Part shown: positions 1 to 4,870 of the stretch, in pieces | Layout: each line of letters starts with the position of its first letter | How positions within the stretch are numbered: the first letter of the stretch is position 1 | From: an archaeon | GTDB taxonomy: Archaea; Micrarchaeota; Micrarchaeia; Norongarragalinales; SBBD01 | NCBI GenBank assembly: GCA_005239845.1 | Contig: SBBD01000104.1 | Coordinates: forward strand, 1 to 8,088 | Length of the DNA: 8,088 nt | Direction: 5' to 3' | Translations under genes and position numbers: made by a program | Notes under the pieces: model-generated | The model's database searches: none | What the model saw: only the letters and a program-made list of their open reading frames with translations | Told to the model about the DNA's origin: nothing

Positions 1-3000
1 AACTACGGCTGGTATGCGAGGGCGATTGGAGGGGGTTCCGTTGAAAACGCTCCTTCAGGCGGCACCGCGCCGGAAGCTGGTTATCTGGTGGTCGACACCC
101 AGGCACCCACTTCTCCGACTCTCGTTTCTCCGGATAACGACAACGCCGACAACACCCAGACGAAAACGCTGGACTGGAGCGATTCAAGCGACACATGGGG
201 AGTGGACAACTACATGGTCTACATCGACGGTTCGGAAAACACAGTTGTGGCGGACAACGCTACGACCCAAGCAAATGTGGATTTCGAGGAAGGTTCTCAC
301 ATATGGCAGGTCAGGGTGGTTGACTACGCCGGTAACGAGAATTATTCCGAAAACCGCGTCATCACAATCGACATAACAGACCCGACCGTCAGTGCGACCA
401 CGCCCGACAACGGCGCCACTTACGTCCCACTTGATCAGAACGTGATAGTGGTCTTCGACAACTCCATGGACACCGGTGTCGAGCCGTCGCTGACGCAGAC
501 GGCGGGCAGCGACCCTGGCGGATGGACCTTCGCCGGCTGGAGCACCACAACATATGAAAACGACACCGCGACCTGGACGCACAACGCCTGGACCGGCAGC
601 AACAGCGTCACGATGCAGGTTTCCGGCTACAAGGACAGGGCCGGCAACGACAACATCGCCTACAGCTGGTCATTCTCGACTGCTCCATCCTATTTGAAGT
701 TGAGAGTTTCCGAGCCGCAGGATAACATCGTGCCATTCGACGGGGCCTCAGACACGAACTCCAACGTTCTGACGACCACCAACGGAGGAACGAGTTGGAC
801 TTTGGAAAACAAGCAGCCGATATTCATCCTTGACTACAGCGATGGCAGCTACGAGGGCAACTCGTACTCAACTTTAGACAACCGGAAAGTATACCTGGAT
901 AATTTCGTCGGAGAGAACTTCTACGTCACGGCGGACAACAGGGCGACTAGCGTGGCGGTATATCTCAAGCGGGTCGGTTCTCCGCCGGATTTGAGATTCT
1001 CCATATTGGACGACAACGGCACCACGGTGGTGGACAACGCACAAATCGGCGATTCCGGGACGTATACTACGACATACAGCTGGATCGAGAACTCGAACGT
1101 CTCGTTCATGCTCTACGGCGGCCACAGGTACGTGATTTACTTCTCGACGCCTGGTGGCGACTCCTCGTCGAACTATTACGAGATCAGCGCGCCGACCTCC
1201 GAGAACATCGGCCCGTCTTACGAGACACTGACTTACGATGGTGAAAACTCATTCGCAGTGGCCTCCAGCGATGGGGGGTCAACCTGGAGCTCCGAGAACA
1301 ACCGCGACATCGCCTTCAAGTTAATCAATTCGACCGCTTACAGGACGGGCGGCTACGTCCAGTCCTCGTGGTACGACAGCGCTGACACTGGCACAAGCTG
1401 GGGCACCATAACTTACAACGTCACCGCCCCATCCGGGGCCGGCATAGGGGTTTACTTGCAGGTATCTGACGACAACACCGTCGGGTGGACCGAGAGTGGC
1501 GGCCCGTACCTCAGCGGCGAGTCTGCAGGGCTGACGGGCCGGTACATCCGCTACCGCGTCTACCTGAACTCAGACGGGTCGGCCACGCCCAGCTTTGAGG
1601 ATATAACAATCGACTGGACTTTGAGCACGAGTGGCGGCGGCTGGCTGCAGCTGCGCCAGAGCTCGCCCGTGAACGAGAACATTGCATTCGATGGCCGAAC
1701 CCTTGACAACGCGATGGTTCTTTACAAGAGCGGCAGCTGGTCCGAGCGCAACTACCAGCCGATTTACGTGCTCGAAGTGGACACCAACGCTAACGGCAAC
1801 GAGGATAACAACGATGGCAACCCCTACGATGACAACACGCCCTACCTGATTTACGGTGGCAACTATGCGGGGGCAAGGTTCACGGTCAACGACTTGATGG
1901 ACCTGTCGAAATTGGTCAGAGGGGTCGACGTCTACGTGAGCAAGGTAGGGAGCCCGCCTGGCGCGCTCAACTACGCCCTGTACAACGTGACTGACGGCGA
2001 GAACGAGTCGACCGGGCAGGTTGCGACGGCCGCCCAGGTCAGCACGAGCTGGGACTGGGAATCGGTCTCGTTCGAAAGCCTGATTGTCGACGGCAAAGAA
2101 TACATCCTGTACCTATGGACCGACGGCGGAGACTCCAGCAACTATTATCAGTGGATGACGGCTGGAAGGACCATCAGCTATGCTTCGGGCACGGCCGACA
2201 GCGCGACTTTCGACGGGACGAACACTTACGGAACGAGCTGGTCGAGCGGAAGCGGAAGCTGGAGCGACAACACCCGCAGGGACCTCGTGTTCAATCTGCT
2301 CTTCGCCGATAACTTCTACACGGCCGGTTCCATAGAATCAAGCGTCTTCGACGCCGGTGCGACTGTGAGCTGGCTGAACATGTCGGTGACTGCGACCGAC
2401 GGCAGCGGAATCACCATGAAATATCGCACAGGGACTGACAACAACCCGTACGACGGCGGCTGGGGCAGCTGGACCACGACCTCCGGCAGCATAAACGAGA
2501 GCTCAAGGTACATCCAATACATGCTGGAAATTTCATCGTCCGACGAGAACACGACACCTGTCATACACCAGGTGGCGCTAAGCTACCAGGCGGCCGGTTC
2601 TTCGGCGGTCGCGCCTGACGCGGAACCCGCCGTCAAGACATGGATTCAGACGACACAGGATGATTTCATAGGACTCAGGAGCCCGTCCGCATTCAACGAG
2701 AACATTGAAATCGTGCCACCGGGCGACGTCACCCTGAAGGCCGAGGACTACTGGGGCAACTACTTCGTGGGTTCCTCAGGTTTCGCCATGGGCTCGCAGA
2801 TTGACGGCCCAAACAAGCTATTCTCGATAAGGTTCCAGCCAGAACGGACAGAGAACCTTGCCAGAGTTAGGCTTCTTGGGCAGTTTGTACAGGCGGGAGA
2901 TGTAATCGCGCCTGGAGACTCTCCATCGAACTGGGACGAAGACAACTGGGTCAGAATCAGGCTATACCCGGACGACGGGACTGGAAAGCCGAACATGTCT

Positions 3001-4803
3001 GGAGCACCACTATCCGCTGGCCAAGGGTTCCCTGACAAGTCTTGGTCATGGGAGTGGTACATGCCTTACCCACGCATCGGGCAGTACGGAAAATACGGCG
3101 ACAATTCAGACTACGGCCACAGAGGAATGACGATGGACCTGTATGAGCTCCAATACGGCACCACCTACCACCTCGTCGTGGACTCCAACCCCGAGAATAC
3201 CGGCATTGGCAAGTCCATCACGAGCCTTGAAAACTTCATCTCGTACGAGAACTACTTCACCATTCTTGCAATCAAGCCAAAGCACGAGAACTGGATAAAC
3301 AACAGGCCAGTGAACACAAACAGAGGGGTCTTGTTCTCGAAGGACAACGGCACGTCATGGGAGAGCTCAGACTCGCCTTCAAGCATCCTCTACAACAGGG
3401 ACCCGATGTATGTTCTGGATGTTCTCGCGCCAGGCAATGATCCAATCAATTATGAGAACTATTACGAGACGGAAGGCAACCCCTACTACAAGTCCACCGA
3501 CGAGATATTCCAGCACAACTACATCGGCAGCCAGTTCAAGATAGACAACCAGTACGACCGGCTCGATGAGAACTACATCAGGGCGGGCGCAGTCGAGTTC
3601 TACGCCCAGAGAACCGGCGCTCAAAACGAGGTCTCCGCGGTGCTTTTGAACGGGACGACAAGGCTGAACGAGGTCAGGTACGAGATGCCGTTCGACGTAT
3701 CCGACAGAAGCTTCTCGTGGACAAGGTTCACCTTTACCAACCCGCTGCAGCTTTGGGAGAACGACGTTTTCACAGCGTACGTAAAGTCGCCGGCATCGGA
3801 CTACTACGCCAACAAATACCTGAGCGTAAACACGATGAAGACCGCTTGGGCAGACAAAAGTGGTTATGTTAATGCTGGTTACGGCGGCGAGATAGGGACG
3901 TATGTCTGGTCGTCCAATGAGACCGCCTGGACTGAAGTAACCCACAGGGAAGTTCCATTCAGGTTGATCACGAAATACGTGGGCGCGGACAACTTCACCT
4001 CCAAGGTGTTCGACGCCGGGCAGGTGGTCGACTGGCAGTTCCTGGAATGGGACGAGACAAAGCCGCCGGCAACCACGACCAGAATCTACGTAAGGGTCGG
4101 GAACTCCCCAAGCCTTTCCGGATCATGGAGCGGACCCTACGAGAACGGCAAGGCGGACATCACCGGCCTCGGCAACTACAGGTACCTCCAGTACATGATC
4201 GAGCTGATTCCGAACAGCGACAGGAGCGCCGCCCCGGCCGTTCACGAGGTGCGGTTCGGTTACCGCGGAGGCTTCGGGTCTATCGCAATACAGTCCAACT
4301 ACAAGCAGTACGAGGCACAAAAGTGGATTTTCGAGGGGGGCGCAGTGATACTCAACCAGAACGACACCAACCTGATGTACTCCAAGCCGAACATGGTGAC
4401 AGTTGAAAATGTCGATAATGACACCAACCTGAAGGTCTCGGTGGACTACCTCTTCATAAAGAAGGCGGCGAATCTGACCGGGACGCTCATGCCCAGCGCC
4501 AAGAGCATCACAGTATACATGCAAAACGATGCTGTATACACAGTGCGTCCCGCCGACAACAACTCGCCGAACAAAAGCTCGGTCGACATCGTTGTGATCT
4601 CGGACTATGTCGAGGCCTGGCGGGACTACTTCGACGACCTTTCCAGGGACATCAACAACGCTTACGGGGCGACCGTGAGCTCGGTCGACGCGAGCAGCAT
4701 AAGCTCCAAGGAAGTCAAGCTGACGATAAACGGCAGGGGCTCGGGCAACGATATCCTGTATTATGAGCGGACCAAGGAACTGGAAGTGAGCGCCTCGGGT
4801 TAG
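1..4803 (+). CDS. Giant modular surface protein with Ig-like and beta-sandwich repeats and a pilin-like C-terminus (5' partial)
   Basis: The reading frame is open from the first base, so the start codon and any signal peptide lie upstream; an in-frame GTG at 88 sits inside a domain and is not a credible start. The visible 1600 residues contain no cysteine and many Asn-X-Ser/Thr sequons, as expected of an exported archaeal glycoprotein. Numbering from the window edge, the order is: end of an Ig-like domain (1-31), FN3/Ig-like domain (32-125), Big_5 SbsA-type domain (126-229), sandwich 1 plus FDAG domain 1 (230-539), sandwich 2 plus FDAG 2 (548-863), an extra diverged sandwich (about 881-1103), sandwich 3 plus FDAG 3 (about 1104-1422), then a pilin-like segment (1423-1600). 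There is no C-terminal membrane anchor or sorting motif, so anchoring must be N-terminal or through assembly. The role is probably adhesion or substrate binding (inference). No catalytic motif is visible. Surface-protein identity is fairly sure; the pilus connection is less so. Confidence 0.85.
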   Translation, partial: NYGWYARAIGGGSVENAPSGGTAPEAGYLVVDTQAPTSPTLVSPDNDNADNTQTKTLDWSDSSDTWGVDNYMVYIDGSENTVVADNATTQANVDFEEGSHIWQVRVVDYAGNENYSENRVITIDITDPTVSATTPDNGATYVPLDQNVIVVFDNSMDTGVEPSLTQTAGSDPGGWTFAGWSTTTYENDTATWTHNAWTGSNSVTMQVSGYKDRAGNDNIAYSWSFSTAPSYLKLRVSEPQDNIVPFDGASDTNSNVLTTTNGGTSWTLENKQPIFILDYSDGSYEGNSYSTLDNRKVYLDNFVGENFYVTADNRATSVAVYLKRVGSPPDLRFSILDDNGTTVVDNAQIGDSGTYTTTYSWIENSNVSFMLYGGHRYVIYFSTPGGDSSSNYYEISAPTSENIGPSYETLTYDGENSFAVASSDGGSTWSSENNRDIAFKLINSTAYRTGGYVQSSWYDSADTGTSWGTITYNVTAPSGAGIGVYLQVSDDNTVGWTESGGPYLSGESAGLTGRYIRYRVYLNSDGSATPSFEDITIDWTLSTSGGGWLQLRQSSPVNENIAFDGRTLDNAMVLYKSGSWSERNYQPIYVLEVDTNANGNEDNNDGNPYDDNTPYLIYGGNYAGARFTVNDLMDLSKLVRGVDVYVSKVGSPPGALNYALYNVTDGENESTGQVATAAQVSTSWDWESVSFESLIVDGKEYILYLWTDGGDSSNYYQWMTAGRTISYASGTADSATFDGTNTYGTSWSSGSGSWSDNTRRDLVFNLLFADNFYTAGSIESSVFDAGATVSWLNMSVTATDGSGITMKYRTGTDNNPYDGGWGSWTTTSGSINESSRYIQYMLEISSSDENTTPVIHQVALSYQAAGSSAVAPDAEPAVKTWIQTTQDDFIGLRSPSAFNENIEIVPPGDVTLKAEDYWGNYFVGSSGFAMGSQIDGPNKLFSIRFQPERTENLARVRLLGQFVQAGDVIAPGDSPSNWDEDNWVRIRLYPDDGTGKPNMSGAPLSAGQGFPDKSWSWEWYMPYPRIGQYGKYGDNSDYGHRGMTMDLYELQYGTTYHLVVDSNPENTGIGKSITSLENFISYENYFTILAIKPKHENWINNRPVNTNRGVLFSKDNGTSWESSDSPSSILYNRDPMYVLDVLAPGNDPINYENYYETEGNPYYKSTDEIFQHNYIGSQFKIDNQYDRLDENYIRAGAVEFYAQRTGAQNEVSAVLLNGTTRLNEVRYEMPFDVSDRSFSWTRFTFTNPLQLWENDVFTAYVKSPASDYYANKYLSVNTMKTAWADKSGYVNAGYGGEIGTYVWSSNETAWTEVTHREVPFRLITKYVGADNFTSKVFDAGQVVDWQFLEWDETKPPATTTRIYVRVGNSPSLSGSWSGPYENGKADITGLGNYRYLQYMIELIPNSDRSAAPAVHEVRFGYRGGFGSIAIQSNYKQYEAQKWIFEGGAVILNQNDTNLMYSKPNMVTVENVDNDTNLKVSVDYLFIKKAANLTGTLMPSAKSITVYMQNDAVYTVRPADNNSPNKSSVDIVVISDYVEAWRDYFDDLSRDINNAYGATVSSVDASSISSKEVKLTINGRGSGNDILYYERTKELEVSASG
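94..375 (+). other. FN3/Ig-like domain in the giant surface protein
   Basis: Residues 32-125 of the visible protein begin with a Thr-Gln-Ala-Pro-Thr-Ser-Pro entry, run through Leu-Asp-Trp and Tyr-Met-Val-Tyr-Ile-Asp-Gly strands, and end with a Gly-Ser-His-Ile-Trp-Gln-Val strand and Asp-Tyr-Ala-Gly-Asn. This pattern is typical of the FN3/Ig-like domains of prokaryotic surface proteins. The preceding visible residues (Tyr-Gly-Trp-Tyr-Ala-Arg-Ala) look like the last strands of another such domain, so more copies probably lie upstream. These domains usually act as spacers or stalks. Confidence 0.65.
376..687 (+). other. SbsA-type Ig-like (Big_5) domain in the giant surface protein
   Basis: Residues 126-229 open with Asp-Pro-Thr-Val and Thr-Pro-Asp-Asn-Gly-Ala, continue with Val-Pro-Leu-Asp-Gln-Asn-Val-Ile-Val-Val-Phe-Asp and Ser-Met-Asp-Thr, and close with Asp-Arg-Ala-Gly-Asn and Trp-Ser-Phe-Ser-Thr. 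This is the standard signature of the Big_5 bacterial Ig-like family, common in S-layer and other surface proteins. It is the most clearly recognisable domain of this gene. Confidence 0.75.
688..1338 (+). repeat. Beta-sandwich repeat, copy 1
   Basis: Residues 230-446. Landmarks shared with the other copies are an Asn-Ile-x-x-Phe-Asp-Gly entry, an Asp-box-like hairpin followed by Gln-Pro-Ile-Phe-Ile-Leu, a Glu-Gly-Asn-x-Tyr turn, a Val-Gly-Ser-Pro-Pro turn after Ala-Val-Tyr-Leu-Lys, and a second Asp-box-like hairpin followed by Asn-Arg-Asp-Ile-Ala-Phe. The length (about 215 residues) and strand pattern suggest a jelly-roll-like binding domain. I do not recognise a named family. Confidence 0.55.
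1339..1617 (+). repeat. FDAG-type beta domain, copy 1
   Basis: Residues 447-539. This copy has the diverged entry Ser-Ser-Trp-Tyr-Asp in place of Ser-Ser-x-Phe-Asp-Ala-Gly, then Ser-Trp-Gly-Thr, a Trp-Thr-Glu-Ser turn, Arg-Tyr-Ile-Arg-Tyr-Arg, and Thr-Pro-Ser-Phe before the last strand. The same roughly 93-residue pattern occurs twice more in the protein and is familiar from archaeal surface proteins, where it follows other beta domains. Confidence 0.6.
1642..2316 (+). repeat. Beta-sandwich repeat, copy 2
   Basis: Residues 548-772. It carries Asn-Glu-Asn-Ile-Ala-Phe-Asp-Gly, Trp-Ser-Glu-Arg-Asn-Tyr-Gln-Pro-Ile-Tyr-Val-Leu, Asp-Gly-Asn-Pro-Tyr, a Val-Gly-Ser-Pro-Pro turn after Val-Asp-Val-Tyr-Val, Gly-Gly-Asp-Ser-Ser-Asn-Tyr-Tyr, and Arg-Arg-Asp-Leu-Val-Phe at the end. 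All line up with copy 1. Unlike the other copies, its first loop contains an EF-hand-like calcium-binding sequence. Confidence 0.55.
1780..1815 (+). other. EF-hand-like calcium-binding loop
   Basis: The 12 residues DTNANGNEDNND (594-605) put Asp, Asn and Asn at loop positions 1, 3 and 5, Gly at 6, Asp at 9 and Asp at 12, which fits a DxDxDG-type EF-hand or dockerin-like loop. It lies in a surface loop of beta-sandwich copy 2, with no visible flanking helices, so binding would be by a stand-alone loop. Calcium binding is inferred from the pattern alone. Confidence 0.45.
2317..2589 (+). repeat. FDAG-type beta domain, copy 2
   Basis: Residues 773-863. This is the cleanest copy: Ser-Ser-Val-Phe-Asp-Ala-Gly, Val-Ser-Trp, Gly-Ser-Gly-Ile, a Trp-Gly-Ser-Trp turn, Arg-Tyr-Ile-Gln-Tyr-Met-Leu-Glu, and Thr-Thr-Pro-Val before the final Leu-Ser-Tyr strand. 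It is followed by a short Ala/Ser/Pro linker (about 864-880) that marks the end of the module. Confidence 0.62.
2641..3309 (+). repeat. Extra, diverged beta-sandwich unit
   Basis: Residues about 881-1103. It begins like the other sandwiches (Leu-Arg-Ser-Pro-Ser-Ala-Phe-Asn-Glu-Asn-Ile) but lacks the Gly-Ser-Pro-Pro turn and has its own features, including Asp-Asn-Trp-Val-Arg-Ile-Arg-Leu-Tyr-Pro-Asp-Asp-Gly and an aromatic stretch Ser-Trp-Ser-Trp-Glu-Trp-Tyr. No FDAG domain follows; the next sandwich starts directly. It could be a distant copy or an unrelated insertion. The boundaries are approximate. Confidence 0.4.
3310..3978 (+). repeat. Beta-sandwich repeat, copy 3
   Basis: Residues about 1104-1326. 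It has a canonical Asp-box hairpin (1113-1120), Arg-Asp-Pro-Met-Tyr-Val-Leu-Asp, Glu-Gly-Asn-Pro-Tyr-Tyr, Gly-Ser-Gln-Phe-Lys-Ile, and a closing Trp-Thr-Glu-Val-Thr-His-Arg-Glu-Val-Pro-Phe strand that aligns with the closing strands of copies 1 and 2. It is rich in Tyr and Asn. Confidence 0.5.
3979..4266 (+). repeat. FDAG-type beta domain, copy 3
   Basis: Residues 1327-1422. It shows Thr-Ser-Lys-Val-Phe-Asp-Ala-Gly, Val-Asp-Trp, a Gly-Ser-Trp-Ser-Gly turn, Tyr-Arg-Tyr-Leu-Gln-Tyr-Met-Ile-Glu-Leu, and Ala-Pro-Ala-Val-His-Glu-Val before the last strand. It connects directly to the C-terminal pilin-like segment. Confidence 0.6.
4267..4800 (+). other. C-terminal pilin-like segment of the giant surface protein
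   Basis: Residues 1423-1600 contain a Gly-Ser-Ile-Ala-Ile-Gln-Ser-Asn strand, then Tyr-x-x-Gln-Lys-Trp-Ile-Phe-Glu-Gly-Gly-Ala-Val-Ile-Leu-Asn-Gln. A similar Tyr...Tyr/Phe-Glu-Gly-Gly-Ala-Val stretch is familiar from head domains of archaeal pilin-like proteins such as the haloarchaeal DUF7289 type. It continues with beta strands, one amphipathic helix (Val-Glu-Ala-Trp-Arg-Asp-Tyr-Phe-Asp-Asp-Leu-Ser-Arg), and ends a few residues after a Lys-Glu-Leu-Glu-Val strand. The assignment is from remembered sequence pattern, not a search. A true pilin would need a class III signal peptide at the unseen N-terminus. Confidence 0.45.
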
Positions 4804-4853
4804 CGGCCCCGGAAATCATAAGAAGGTTATTATGCTCGCTGGAAAAATTAAAA

Positions 4854-4860
4854 AAGGTGG
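4854..4860 (+). promoter_or_regulatory. Ribosome-binding site favouring the start at 4871
   Basis: AAGGTGG lies 10 nt before the ATG at 4871 and matches the archaeal anti-Shine-Dalgarno core better than the AAGGT at 4823-4827, which sits only 4 nt before the alternative ATG at 4832. The spacing is a little long, so this supports but does not settle the start. The short gap after the preceding stop codon suggests one transcript for both genes. Confidence 0.45.
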
Positions 4861-4870
4861 GCGATTGGGC

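Noticed and set aside
88..90. GTG as the start of the giant surface protein
   Set aside because: The frame is open to the window edge and the upstream residues continue an Ig-like domain pattern; no signal peptide follows the GTG.
3379..3945. Reverse-strand frame of 188 residues inside the giant surface gene
   Set aside because: Lies wholly antisense to a coding region with clear repeat domains; long antisense frames are common in GC-rich genes and this product shows no family features.
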